DNA from: Membranipora membranacea
Taxonomy: Eukaryota > Bryozoa > Gymnolaemata > Cheilostomatida > Membraniporidae
DNA length: 64,000 nt
Direction: 5' to 3'
Assembly: GCA_914767715.1 (NCBI GenBank)
Contig: OU612065.1
Location: 40,176,001 to 40,240,000 of the forward strand
Part shown: positions 33,945-46,147 of the stretch, in pieces
How positions within the stretch are numbered: position 1 is the first letter of the stretch
Layout: the number at the start of each line of letters is the position of its first letter
Program-made: the position numbers and the translations under genes
Notes under the pieces: model-generated
The model's database searches: none
Told to the model about the DNA's origin: nothing
The model's input: only the letters and a program-made list of their open reading frames with translations

Positions 33945-36545
33945 TTAACTTTATTGGCATAATTTTCATTCGATGAGAATGTTTTACAAAGTCAGCCTTC
34001 CAAGAAAACAAAAAAGGGAAAAAAAAACCAAAAGCTTTCAATCAAGATGACGAAAAAGATAATCAGAAAAATTGAGTTTGAATGATTTATTGATTGTTGA
34101 ATGTAAATTATATGGAATATTGTTAAAAGTAGATGCTATGATATTATCTAAAAAGTTATTTGAAGTTGGGTGTAGCTTGAACATGTCTCTCAGATAGAAA
34201 TTGCCCGAAAAATTAAAATGTTCTAACAAAAGTGTTGGACATTTCTTGTTCATCAATTGATGTCCAGTAATGCTAGTAAAATATATGTTGCGCACTGGCA
34301 AAGGTAAAAGGTGTAACGACCTTGATAATTCGTTAGTTGGTACCAGGTGATTAGGGATCTTTTGTATATTACATATCAACCTGAAGGCTCTCATCTGGAG
34401 TAAAAATATGTCCTTTAGTATATAGTTTGGTGATAGATTGTAGTAAATATGGATACCACTTATGATGTGGCAAAAAATAAAATGATGGTAAAATATAGTA
34501 GCTGTTTTGTTGCCAAGAAAAGGCCTACAAAGTTGTAGAAGTGTAACTGCCTTTACAACCTTTTTACCATTATAGGAAACATGGTCATGCCATGTTAGCC
34601 TGTCATTTATAATGAAACCTAAAAGCTTTGTTTCACGTTAACCCGACAACCCCCTACCACCACATGACAAGGAGAACAACCCACCGACATCATCGTGAAT
34701 ATTATGCAGCAGAAAGTGTGACTTATTAATGTTAATTACCATATGATTATTGAAGCACCAATCATTGATCACATTTAGGTCTTCATTACACTCGGAATTT
34801 AAATTATTTGTTTTACAATCATGATTTATAAATACTGTGTCATTTACATACGCAAAACACAATGCAAATAAAGGAACCTTCAAAAGGTTGTTAATATAAA
34901 TCAAGAATAGAGTTGGTGCTATTATTGATCCTTGTGGAACCCCTACAGTTATTGGAAGTATAGATGATTCTTCCCCAACATACTGTACTTTTTGAGAGCG
35001 TTCATTTAGGAAAGAGTTAAGAAGACCAAGTGCCTTGCCATTGATACCAGCAACTTCTAGTTTTTTTGATAATATATTGTGATTTACACAATCATACGCT
35101 TTACTGAAATCCATGAAAATCATAGATATTTTGAATTCTAGACAGTCTGAGACTATCTTTTGAACTGCAGACGAGCAGAAAAACCTTCTCTAAACCCACA
35201 TTGATACTCATGCAGAAATTTGATTTTTGAAAGATGGGAGTGTAGGTGTAGGTTTATGTGTTTTTCAAAAAGCTTTGATATGATTGGTAACACTGATATT
35301 GGTCTATAGTTTGATGGATTGTTTTTGTCACCATCTTTGAAAATTGGAGTCACTCTGGCGAATTTCCAAGCTTTTGGAAATGATCCGTCATCAAGGATTC
35401 TATTGAACATATTAGTACGGATTTTAATAATGAATGGAAGAGTAGAGATTCCATCTGTACCTGAAGATTTTGAGTTTGGAATGGTAGCCAGGTTTTTAAC
35501 AATGTCATTAGGTAGAAATTTAGGGAAAGAACTGAGCTTCACTGTGTTGTTCACAATATTTGAAAATTTGGGAGGATTGTTTGATTTGCAATGGGCGGTG
35601 AGATTGTAAGCAATATTGGTAGAGTGCTCGTTGAGTTCCATTGCAGAAGGTTGTGCATTATTAGGTTTGGACGGATTAGATTTAACATTAAGTGTTTTCC
35701 AAATCTGTCTTGTGTCACCTGGGTTTGAATTCTTTATCGATTCCTCAATACATTTTCTTTTCTTGAGCCTTATCAAATTAGTCACTAGGTTCCGTTGCTT
35801 CTTATATGCGTCCCAGTTTTCTTCTTTCTTAAAATTTTCTCTTACTTTCATCTGTGTCAACCTCTTTATCTAACCACTTTGGCAATTGTATAGATTTGAC
35901 TTTGTGTGTCTTGGTAGTAATCAATTTAGAAATTATATTGATATATCTCTGATTGAACGCTGAAATCATCTCTCCAGTGTCTTTTTGATAAAGGATATCT
36001 TCCCAAGTTACACCTGCAAATGCTTGTATGATATTTATTGTGAGTAAAACTTGAGAAGTCTCGATATTTACTTCTATGTTCACCTGCCTGCCGTTGGACA
36101 CCAATTTTCCGTACTGTATAAATCAAATCATGATCGCTCAAGGAATATTTAATTAGCCCTGATGAAATGCAATGATCCTTGCGGTTTGTGTAAATGTGAT
36201 CAATGAGAGTTGCAGTACTGGAAGTTACTCGAGTTGGTTCATTTATCAATTGGGTTAATGATATGGGGTTACAAAATTGGGTCTTCCAGCTTTTTTCAAT
36301 TTTACTGTCTAACATGTTGACATTGAAATCACCAAGAATACAATTTCTTCACATATTGCATAACACTCATTCACGAAGTCGGTGAACTTGTCCGCCCAAT
36401 CTGCATGGGAGCTGGGTCGTCGGTAATCAAATGAAACAAGAAAAGGTCTTGAGACCTGAGGGATAACCTTAATCAGCAAATTATCCTCGTTAAAATGGTT
36501 GGTGGGATTGATGAGTTTGAAATTTATGGAAGCGTGGATGTACAT
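33945..36545 (-). pseudogene. LINE ORF2 remnant: endonuclease and reverse transcriptase
   Basis: Minus-strand pieces: endonuclease middle and C-terminus (36545-35926: YIHASINFKL, then in another frame SLSDHDLIYTVRKI, which holds the SDHD motif), linker (PKWLDKEV near 35870), RT fingers and palm (35860-35153: KSSGTDGI, RVTPIFKDGDKNNPSNYRPI), RT core (35123-34638: IFMDFSKAYDCVNHN, GVPQGSIIAPTLFL, FAYVNDTVF), thumb (about 34620-34395: ETKLLGFIINDRLTWHDHV) and C-terminus to 34038. The 3' UTR ends with an AATAAAG and a short A run near 33945. The order is that of CR1/Jockey-type elements. The catalytic box is YVND instead of YADD, so the first catalytic Asp is lost. About 40 bp of unrelated CCCCTACCACC-like sequence near 34640-34680 breaks the frame between core and thumb. 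Confidence 0.88.
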
Positions 36546-38161
36546 AATAATCCACCATCACCTTTATGGATTCTATCGCTTCTCACAACATTGTAATCAG
36601 GTATTTCATAAAAACTATCACTATATCTATCATTGAGGAATGTTTCGGAAAATTTGACCCTAAAAAATCTCAGCTTCTTACCGTTCTTGTACAGACGGTC
36701 AACTTCTGCCATATTGTCGATCTTTTTGACATCTTCAAGGATATCTGAGTCACTGGTGTTTAGTGGTACACCCTTTATCATTACTGGGTTTTCTTTCAGC
36801 TTTATTGGGTCAATAGTTAGTCCTGAAGATGATCCTCCAAAGAGTGTTTTGTCCCACTTATTATCAATGGATTTGGCTGTTTCTATATTTCGGAATTGGA
36901 TCATTAATCGTGGGTTGTTTGTATTATATGAGTACTTGTTTATCATTTCCACAATTGTTGGACCAAAGTTGGTGTTAATTTTTTTCCTTATTTCATCCTG
37001 GTTATAGTCTTGATGAAACGGGCTTCCTTCCTTGATGCTAACCACAATATTATGTGGGCTAACAAAAGGCGTCCGGTGTTTATGTTGTATTTGGTTAGTC
37101 GTTTCTTGTTTGTTGTTTATTTTGGTGTTGTCATCTATATCCATAGAAGATGTTCCTGGCTTTGAGCCATTAGTTGAAGATTGGGGTTGATGCGTACTCT
37201 TAGAATTAGATTTGTTTTGTGGAGCAGCATGATGAATCTCTTGAGACTTCTTCTTTGTTGCACTCGCATAACTTAAAGTGCCTTCGACTTCTTGAGACAG
37301 TGACTGTCCCAATCATTCCACTTCACGATCTAAATCCTCAGAGGCCCACTTAGAGTGTCGCTCAAATTCATCTCTTAATTTTTTTTCTGTCAGAGATGAG
37401 GAACAAAGTTGCTCGAGCATTTTATGTTGATTTTCCATTGTGTGTTCAATATCAACAATTTTTGATAGTAAAAAGTCAACTGTATTGCTAAGCTTTTGAC
37501 AGGATTCGCATGATGAATTACTAAATTTTGGAATCTCTTTAGGATCTGTCGCTCCCTGTTGGAAAGCTGTTTGAGCTTGTATTTTTGGATTGATCATATG
37601 TGTTTTGATGTCAGATGTTTTAGTCTCTGGTGAACCTGAGACCATGGTGTCTAAAGCACTGATGCAGTGAGCTTTTAAATTCTCATTGTTAGCATCTTCC
37701 TCGTCTTTGCTGAGTGTATGTAAGATGTTTTCATAATGTTCCAGAAATAAGTCAACATTGCAGAGCTTGTTGACCAGAATTCTACTGGTTGTATTGTAAA
37801 AGTTGATTGTATAAATAGGTTTTAAAGCATCTACTTTGTCAGTTACCGATATTGAGGAGTGAACAACCAGTCCTGACCTATCTTCGTTGAGAACTTTCGC
37901 ATCAACTTTATAATTTTCAGTCAGGAATGATTGAAAGCCCACTTTCATGTGTTCGTATGCAGCAGGGCTACTGGTTATAACCTCACCTTTTATCTGATGT
38001 GTTGTTTTGCTTCTGTTGCATTGATCGATTTTTTTGTGTAGTGCGTTTATCCTTTTGAGAAGATATGGAAGATGGTTCGTATTGCCATCACTGTCCTCTC
38101 TCATTTTCTGGGCCAGAGCCCGATCGTTTTTCTCTGCAATTTCCTTTCGTTTTTTAGGCAT
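36524..38161 (-). pseudogene. LINE ORF1 with an internal stop, fused to endonuclease
   Basis: The frame from the ATG at 38161 runs 282 codons to a TGA at 37313-37315 and then continues in the same frame for 262 more codons to 36524. The first half starts with basic MPKKRKEIAEKNDRALAQ and ends with a Cys pair and a coiled-coil-like stretch (LSKIVDIEHTMENQHKML). The second half has a polar linker and an RRM-like region (PVMIKGVPLNTSDSDILED). Near residue 500 the ORF1 reading passes directly into endonuclease sequence (FSETFLNDRYSDSFYEIP, then RSDRIHKGDGGLL). The ORF1 C-terminus and endonuclease N-terminus have thus been removed in frame. Either the single TGA is a decay mutation or the two halves are separate products. 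Confidence 0.75.
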
Positions 38162-38449
38162 TTTGTACAGTTAAAAGAAATTTTTATCAGAGAGCTTACT
38201 TTTTTTTTGCTTGCTGTCGCGACGATGCTCACAAAGGTCATGAGCGACAATGCTCAAAGGGTATTGAGACTATAAATGTACTTTACTTATTACTTGTACT
38301 TATTTTTTTGACACTATATATACAGCATTTTCCTCAAAATGATTAAGATTGCCAAATAAAGTAAAAAAAAAAAGGTACAGGATTTAAAAATTCAATGTGG
38401 TAGGATACGTATATTATAAGCCACCACAACTAAGGTCACTCATCGGCCT

Positions 38450-38795
38450 CTGTTCATTTACACCCTCAACTAAAGTCTATATGATATAACTCATTTTAAA
38501 AACACAGATAGCTCATAGCCTATGTAGCTTAGCAAAAAATGACAACAATATTGTGTATAGCTTGAAGGTTGGACATTCCATCAAAGTAGGAAATCAGTCT
38601 TTAGGATAAATACAGAAGAAATTATGGCCCATCAAAGGTAGGGATGTCTGCAAAAAAAAATGTCATTATAACATAAAGAGATAATGAGTTTTTGGCATCC
38701 AGCTGTGCACAATTTCCCCCCAGTGAATCAAAGACCACAGGCACTATAGCAATCATTGAAGTGACCCCTCTGTATATCCTTACTCTGTGACATGC
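38450..38795 (+). repeat. Half copy of the 47-kb foldback element
   Basis: GCTCATAGCCTATGTAGC through TATATCCTTACTCTGTGA matches the right arm of the element at 47399-48074, with scattered differences. No left arm precedes it. A poly-A-like run after AATAAAG at 38357-38372 just upstream marks the end of some other retroposon. Confidence 0.7.
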
Positions 38796-38799
38796 TAAA

Positions 38800-40440
38800 C
38801 TCGATGTAACTTCGAATCGAGGCCTAAATCAGAGCTCAGAAAACTGTCTATAGACTGTGTATACATGATCTTAGGCTACTTTGCAAATAAGACAACAAAA
38901 TAGCAGGTTCAACATTCTGACCTTTTGGAAAATAATGAGGATGCCAAATCCCTTCTTCTGGTGCCGAATGAGTTTTGTTGCCAATGAATTGGGCATCAGG
39001 GCAGGATAAATGGTATATTCAGACAAACTTTCTGCAAAAATTGCCTTCACCTTAAAGGTTGCGGCGATAATATTGAGTGTTAACTACTAAAAGTTACTCG
39101 CTTTTAAAATTTGACTATTAAAATATAAAAATGTATTTGGCATGTTTATTGGTGTTCTCCAACCAGTTTCTGTTTTCATGTGACTAACCAGCTTTGACTG
39201 ATTGTTACTCAATAGATTACTATAATACTCTCAAGTCTCAATGAAAACTAAATTCTGCATAAGAACATGTATGTAAAACAGACCATGAAGCCTCAAACTT
39301 TTGTTGGATGAAGTTTTTTTACATGATACATTTCACATATTCTGATAAAATTTAGAAATAATATTAGGCATGACTGGACCTGGCTGGCTTTGGAATAATT
39401 TACTCTCACCAGTTAGCCAAATCTCAGTGTTGCAACAAAAAGTCATACTAGTGCGAATTGAGTCGTAAGAAGTTTTATCGATTGGGGAAGTTATCCCTCT
39501 CTATGACTCCTATTATTATTTACCATTGAGTTTATATTTGTCATATCGTATGGAATCATTTATAAATCACCAAAATAGGATTGTGGATCTTCTGCTGAAA
39601 GTTTTTGTTATTGTATTGTGTTGGTTTTAGTTCACAGTAACCCTGTTTTGACGAGCTTTTGCGCAGTGCACAGGGAAATTTGGCCATTAGGTTGATATGA
39701 AATTGAAACCAAACTGCTGACCTGTGAGTGGATACATAAAGATGGGAATCTATGTTAATGCAAGATTACATCTGCATTTCTCAACCCTTCAAAAACTCTC
39801 TGATGAAGAGTATGACAGACATATGTAAACACTGAATGCTTTGTGTGTGGTCTGGTCAGGTATGAGAACCAAACTATCTCTCAACATGTTTTGCAAAATA
39901 ATAGTTCCCCTCTACATTACTCATAGAGATCACGTCGTTAACTCTAACTGTTACAACCAGCATGTGTTACATTACCATTAAATGAGACTTCTTAGCTGAA
40001 TCAACTTTCATATACTATTGTTGAGCAACATCATAAATAAAAAAATAATCCAACCATCATTTTTGCATGGTTGGCATTGACCTATCAAGCGTTAGCAGGC
40101 CTTCTATTTTACATTGCTGAGATAAGCGTGAGATTAATGATGAGAGCTTGGTATAGGCTGCTTTGATTGTAGTTATGTTTCAATTTTTGCGAGTCTGCAA
40201 ATATCATAATCTAAACTTGCCATTAATATTCTCATGGCATGAGGCCATCCTGGTACAAATAAACTGGGTTGAATGAGATTTTCAGACATCAAACATAGTA
40301 TTTGCCAAGGTAAAATATTTGCCTTTCTACTGTGTCCACTCCTGTATTCGCCAACAGTCACACCGGTAATAAAACAAGATATTATAAATCTGTCCTCCCT
40401 TACATAACAGTTTCATTTGATAAGTACAGCAGTGTTGTAA
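38800..40440. other. Non-coding spacer
   Basis: No supported exon, repeat or transposon ends were found. Confidence 0.3.
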
Positions 40441-40454
40441 TTGCCCTTTATTTA

Positions 40455-40810
40455 GGCTGTAAGTTTGGCTCAGCGGTAAGTACGTCTGCCCCTTGACCAG
40501 CCATCTGTGGGTTCAAACCCCATCAGGGACCGAAAGTTGTTTTGTCTTTGACTGATCACATAGTCGGTTCAGGACTTAAAACAAAAGAGGTCTTCTGTAT
40601 GTACAACAACATCGTGCATGCAGATAAAAGAACACTCCTACATGGTGTAGCTCTTAAGGAGAACGCTGTCATCAACCACTGCAGTGGTCGAAAAAGCGAC
40701 ACTCGCGACTTCGAAACATAATCGTCACTTTAAAAAAATCTCCTAGCAGCACCTCTGTGCAGTCATCGTCTACATAGGCGGACAGCAACAACAGTTATTT
40801 AGCATTCAGA
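40455..40810 (+). mobile_element. tRNA-derived SINE, family 2
   Basis: Begins with a tRNA-like head: A box TTGGCTCAGCGGTAAGTACG and B box GGTTCAAACCCC, followed by about 270 bp of unrelated body. The head differs from family 1. No second copy is seen in the window, so the right end is a guess. Confidence 0.5.
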
Positions 40811-41130
40811 AGACAATAATACTACATTAATGTGAAATTTGTCATCATCTAAAGTTTTTTTTCCAGTTTAGTCAGAGAAAATAAAAGAGAGAACCTGTGT
40901 GTGAAACAACCAAAGTCTATGTGTAACCATGTAACTATGTCAACATGACAAGCCAACGTCTTTGACTGTGCAAGGAAGTAGCACGGTGGTTGTCGCACTT
41001 GTTGAGTTGTTGATCATATTACCATAGCCTAATGATAAATGTCTTCTCTTGAGATGAATACTGAATGCAGTTAGCAGGTTAATATTCTACTTCAAAATCA
41101 GATCAATAACAGGTCTAGTGGTGGTCTCCA

Positions 41131-41711
41131 AATCTATTTTGTATCCCATCTTATTCTCAATATTTAATTCTATCATATGAGCGAATTCCAGCTGTAAAAT
41201 CTAAATATTGAGGAAGTTATGGTCTCTAAAACTTTCTAGGTTGATGGCAGTCAATCGGTATTAAGAATCTGCGGGCACAACATTTTGATCATCATCCTAT
41301 CTATTAGTATATCATAATAAGTATGACGCGTTGTGGCGTCCCACAAGGTGTGCCCGCTGATCACCTTGGAAGTTTGAGATAGGAGGAGGTGGCTCAGTGG
41401 TTACAGCACCGATCTTTCAGCATGCAATGTTGAAGGTCGTGGGTTCAAATCCCACTGCAGTCTACTGACTACCGGGAGTTGTTGGACCCCCAGGTGTGCT
41501 CCGACCTGCCTACAAACTGAGACCAAATTGGCGCAGTAATTGCAGCCTCGCCCTTAAGGCACACACCATTTCGCCACCACGATGTGGTGAGTGACCAACC
41601 CTTGCAATTTTTAACCAACAATATCTTTTTCAATATTTGGATTTTAAAGCTGGAAATCGCTCACATGATAGAATAAAATATTGAGAATAAGATGGGATAC
41701 AAAATAGCTGC
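41131..41711. repeat. Inverted repeat pair (about 80-bp arms) flanking a SINE
   Basis: 41131-41215 and 41627-41711 are about 90% inverted matches (for example TATCCCATCTTATTCTCAAT against ATTGAGAATAAGATGGGATA). A family-1 SINE and about 160 bp of other sequence lie between. No clear target duplication is seen, so this may be a rearranged foldback transposon. The duplicate at 62.4 kb keeps only the right arm. Confidence 0.75.
41381..41627 (+). mobile_element. tRNA-derived SINE, family 1, plus copy
   Basis: GGTGGCTCAGTGGTTACAGC (A box) and GGTTCAAATCCCACTGCAG (B box) are followed by a body ending in CACACACCATTTCGCC and CCAACCCTTGCAATTTTTAA. It is nearly identical to 62524-62766. Confidence 0.82.
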
Positions 41712-44331
41712 CTCAAAGTAAATATTTAAGGATATGCTTAGAAGCTTCGTTTGCGCGACTTCTTTAAGTGTAAACTTATGAAATAAGTATTGTCTCCTAC
41801 CTAGTAGTGTTGATAAATTTAAAAGCGATCTACCAGTTGTGGCAGAACATTTCTTGGGAGCAGATACAATAGTTCTGATTGCTCTATTTTGAACTTTTTT
41901 AATTGTTCCAGTGACCTTTTGTGTGGTGTCTAGGTAAATTGATGAGCAATATTCTAGTATTGGTCGGACAATGCTATTGTGAGTTTTAAGGGATTTTTCA
42001 ACATTCATGTATTTTTTAGTTTTAGTTTAGAAATAAGATAAACTAGTTTGTTTGCTCTAGTTACAATATCAGTAACATGGGAATGAAATGTGAGGTCTGT
42101 GTCAAGAGCAACTCCCAAAAACTTGATTGGGAGCTGTGATTCAATTTTTGTGTTTTGAAAATTAAAGTGGTAATAATTTTTTAGATTCCAATTAGAGAAG
42201 ATACAAAATTGCGTTTTCTGAACGTTGAGTTTTAGGAGATGACTGCTATACCATTGAGATGCATCTTTCAATAGATTATTGGATTTTTCTAGAACCTCTG
42301 GTATACTTGTTGCCTCACAGAATAACAAAGTGTCTTCTGCGTAAGCGAATGAGTTTTCAAAAGACAATAACAATCCATTGATGGTAAGGTTGAAAAGGAT
42401 AGGGCTGAGAATGGAGCCTTGTGGGACTCCGCATGTGATTGGTAGTGAATTTGATTTTTAAATGATTTTGGATATACTGGTGTAGTATGACTCTAAGAGC
42501 ACTACTGACGAGGGTGAGAATTGCCTGTTGCCTAGGGTGTGCAAGAAAAGTTTGTGGTTAACAGTGTCAAAGGCTTTTCGGACGTCTAGGGATAAGGCTC
42601 CAATGTACCAGGGAGCCGTCTGATCTAAGTTTTGTTTTCCATTCTTGTAACACAGAAAGCAGCATCTGTTCAGTAGAGTGATTTTTTCTGAAGCCAAATT
42701 GTTTGTCAGAATACAAATTGTGTTTTTCAGTGAACAGCATCATCTGGTTCTTCATATCAGATTCGAATATTTTGGATAATATTGGGAGGGAGGAGATCAG
42801 CCGATAGTTAGATGGGTCATTTTTATCTCCTTTCTTGAAAATTGGTGTCACGACGGCAGATATTAGACAATCGGGAAATACTGAAGTGTCATAACATTCG
42901 TTTATGAGAAGCGCAAGGGGATGTGAGATAAGATCAACAATCATTTTGATCAGTAGTGTTACAGTTTTACTGGTTATGCGACTTACCCATATAGTTTTTT
43001 TTGCGTCTCTTATTTGATTAGTTACGTAGTTCCTGAATGTTTTGTATTGTTCTATTTGGGCATCAGGTAGAGAGTGAACGGATTTGAAAACCTGTTTATA
43101 GTATATGTTTCGTAGGGTTTCTGGGGTTAGCCATTTGTTTTTCTTGCAACGCACCCAAACTGTTTTTTCAGGTGCATGCTTGTCAACTATACTTATGATT
43201 TATTGCTCTTATTTCTCTGTCCGCTCATGAATGGATAGGTTTGGATCTGCGATTTGTCTGGGTGGAAGATGGGAGCAGTCATTGTAAAAGTCCAAAGGAT
43301 TCAGTTTTTTTTAAAGTTCCCAGTTTTAATCAGCAATCGTTTTGCCTTTACAGGTACGATTCTTCGTGGCGTAGTGATCAGAAATAGATCTGTCACATGT
43401 CAATATCTTACAGGCGTTCACTAATAAATCACGATTAACATAATTATGGTCTAACAAACTTTCATTGCTATGGTTACTGATGACCTATGTACCTACAACT
43501 ACTTGCTGAAGGCCGGCATAAGTATGGCACCGGTGAATGTTCTGCTTTTCCCTGGAGTTTGAATTCCAGTTGATGTTGAAGTCACCCAGTAAAATTACCT
43601 TTTTTCCAATGAGTTGTTTCTGATGTAAAATATCGCCCAGCAGTGTAATAAGATTTTGCTTATCAGAGTCTGGCGGAAGATAGATTAAGGCTACTATAAG
43701 AGGATCACTGTTTTGATGCATTTTTACATTAACCCAAACCGAGTCACACAATTGTCTGAGTGTTTTTTTTTGTGGTTGGGATAGTGCTGTGAAGATATAA
43801 TTGGAATTTACACAAATTGCTGCTCTACCACCTCTGGTTTCTCTTCTGAGATGTATTTAGGGTCAGAAGATGTTGGCTTGTAGCGGTTGATGATTTCGAT
43901 TAGAAGTGGTTGGTTAGAGGTTGAGGCGAAGGCAGCGCTGACTCGTGGTTGACTTGAGAAAAGTCTTTGCTTGTTGAGTGAATAATTTTTGGGGATTGAA
44001 TACTGGGTCGGTTGGTCTTGGAGTACGTCTTGTGGGTTGTGGTTGCTGCTGGTTGGTTCTTTCTGGCTCGTTTTGTTTGATTTGTCTTGGTTGTTGGCGT
44101 TGTGTAGATTGGTTTCCAGATTGTTGCTGTTGGTGTTGCGGTATTTGACGGAGTCGATGGTGTGGAGTTGGTGGTGTTGCAGATACTACATCTCGCCAGC
44201 TTTGATTGGGAACGTGCTTTTGTGATACCTGTTTTACTATCAAGTTCAGCTTTTATACCTCTGATGAAAATGAGGCCAATTGACCTGACATCAAGCGCAT
44301 TAAGTTTAGCACGTGGGTGCAGGAACAACAC
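41661..44331 (-). mobile_element. Decayed LINE with endonuclease and reverse transcriptase, copy A
   Basis: Minus-strand order: a Thr/Gln/Pro-rich ORF1-like or N-terminal segment (44331-43900), endonuclease (43751-43485: DPLIVALIYLPPDSD, LLGDFNINW), RT (43154-42567: VVTPIFKKGDKNDPSNYR, FGFRKNHSTEQML), palm (42697-42458: SLDVRKAFDTVNHKLF), core (42373-42005: FAYAEDTLLF, IKFLGVALDTDLTFHSHV) and C-terminus (42008-41661). Frames are interrupted by several indels, one being a run of extra T-rich bases near 42006-42026. The catalytic box reads YAED rather than YADD. The element abuts the SINE block at 41627-41711, and 41285-42896 is repeated at 62427-64000. Confidence 0.85.
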
Positions 44332-44424
44332 AGCGGAGTTTTGAGCTCATTAACTGGTAGAGCTGTCGAATCTGCATCATACTGGCATTTCGTTTTGTGT
44401 GTGTTAATGCGAGGGATGTGTCTG

Positions 44425-44515
44425 GCCCAGAGCCAGCCTCTGCGGTAGCCTTTGACCTCTGACCTCTGTGGTAGCCTTTGACCCTCTGCGGTAGCCTTTG
44501 ACCTACCTTTGTGGT
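44425..44515. repeat. Short tandem repeat of about 29 bp
   Basis: Three copies of a unit with CTCTGNGGTAGCCTTTGACC, with small length differences. Confidence 0.7.
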
Positions 44516-44859
44516 TTGTGGTGGCAGATCAGGTGTTAATCCCTGCCAATGAAAATGTTGTTGTTTTCTTCTTATGAAATAATTGTGGTGAGGAGTGTCC
44601 TAGTTTCTTCATATAGTCTATTGCACCTTTTCAGTCATATCCTTTGTAGCTATTGCCACTGTACCCAGTAACTTGGCGCTCCGTGGTTGCCCAGTCTTCA
44701 AATACTCCGCATTTACGACCTGCAGTTACTGCATAGTAGTTATATTTTCGATGAGTGATCTGAGACATGAGTTAAGTGTATTTAATTACTGAAAATCTGG
44801 AAAATTAGAAGCAAGAACTTAAGTATGTGGCCATTACGCTGAGCGACCTCCAGCTTTGA

Positions 44860-45005
44860 ACGTTCCCAAGCAAGTACCCAGGTGCCTCCGCACAATGTCA
44901 GTTTGTTTGAGCCGTAATCATTCTAACAGTTGTTATTCAGTTTCAACCAGTGGCGGAACTTTGTTATTCTATGCCATCGTGAAACATCAAACATTGGAGT
45001 ATTCA
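44860..45005 (+). repeat. Paralogue of the flanks of the 47-kb foldback element
   Basis: CAAGTACCCAGGTGCCT through CAACCAGTGGCGGAA and TATGCCATCGTG matches 47300-47398 and then resumes with the sequence found right of that element (AGTATTC). It thus behaves like an empty site for the 47399-48074 insertion. Confidence 0.6.
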
Positions 45006-45490
45006 CAACCAGATATTAACTTCGAACCTGAAGAGCTGAACAGCTTCTTTGCCAGATTTGAGAAACAAGACACTCAGCCACCATAACCAGCTTACAAAAA
45101 AACCTAACTGCTCTTCCCTGCACAAAAGATGAAAAATCTGTTCTGATACAACTCAAACGCCTCAACTCTAGAAAGGATGCTGGACCGGATGGTCTGATAC
45201 CCCGAGCATTAAAACTCTGTGCTGACCAACTAGCGCCTGTAATTACTGATATATTCAACTTCTCTCTAGACTCTCAAACAACTCCTAATATATTGAAATC
45301 GGCCATCATCAATCCACTGCCTAAAACTGACAAGCCAAATCAACTTAAACACTTCCGATCAATAGCCCTGACAAGCTGCTTATGTAAAATAATGGAACGT
45401 CTGCTGATTAGCTACGTAGTTAAAAACACTCCTCTCGACAATCACCAATTTGCCTCTTTGGGTCTAGAAGGGTCTACAGTATATAATGAT
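45005..45490 (+). mobile_element. Truncated LINE, N-terminal part of reverse transcriptase
   Basis: Plus strand: a linker FEPEELNSFFARFEKQD, a frameshift, then SVLIQLKRLNSRKDAGPDGL, CADQLAPVITDIFNFSL and KHFRSIALTSCLCKIMERLL, which are RT blocks 1-2 of a non-LTR retrotransposon unlike the other LINEs here. It stops abruptly at about 45460, before the catalytic palm, and is followed by unrelated sequence. Confidence 0.8.
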
Positions 45491-45509
45491 GATCCACTTA
45501 TAGCATAAC

Positions 45510-46139
45510 ATTAGGCTTAGCCCAGGCTTTCCGAGGGCAGTTACATGGCTGCTCTACTTACACTACAAGTGATCAACAAACAGTATTGGACAACGGTAGC
45601 GTAGTCAAAGATATTTTAGTGATAACCCGTGACAGGGGAGATAACATACTGTAGACCCTTCCAGACCCTGGATTTTCGCACTTCAAATAAGGATACATTA
45701 TTCAATAATGTCCTTGTGCAAAATTTACTTTTTTTGTTCATTGGAATGGCAAAGCTTTAATATGAACAGTGGTTGTTTTTTGCTTTCCTAGACACTTTAA
45801 ATAATCCAGGGAACTTATTGCAAGCGTAGTAAATTTTTGACAGCATATTTTTTACAGTGATCGAAAAGATCACATGGGATCGTCCTAGGAGATAGGAACC
45901 AGAGCTTGAGCTAATTGCTTACAGACAAGTAGAGGATTAGCAGTCAAGAAAATTTGTGATTTCGGTAGATTGTCTGTGAACAGAATAATGAGAAAAGTAT
46001 TTGTGCGCACAAACTTTGGTCAAAGTTTCAGTTTTAAGCAATGTGGACACTTTCACGCAAAAAAAATATTTTGGATAAGAAGCCATGACCCTTTCGACAG
46101 TGAAAATTTGCATTGTCGAACACAGGGCCCCTCTGCAAC
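45510..46139. other. Non-coding spacer
   Basis: No supported feature. Confidence 0.3.
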
Positions 46140-46147
46140 CAATTTAG

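Noticed and set aside
41381-41460. Genuine tRNA gene
   Set aside because: A and B boxes are good, but the sequence does not fold as a complete cloverleaf with a paired acceptor stem, continues into a SINE body, and recurs at 62524 and 27288. It is a SINE head.
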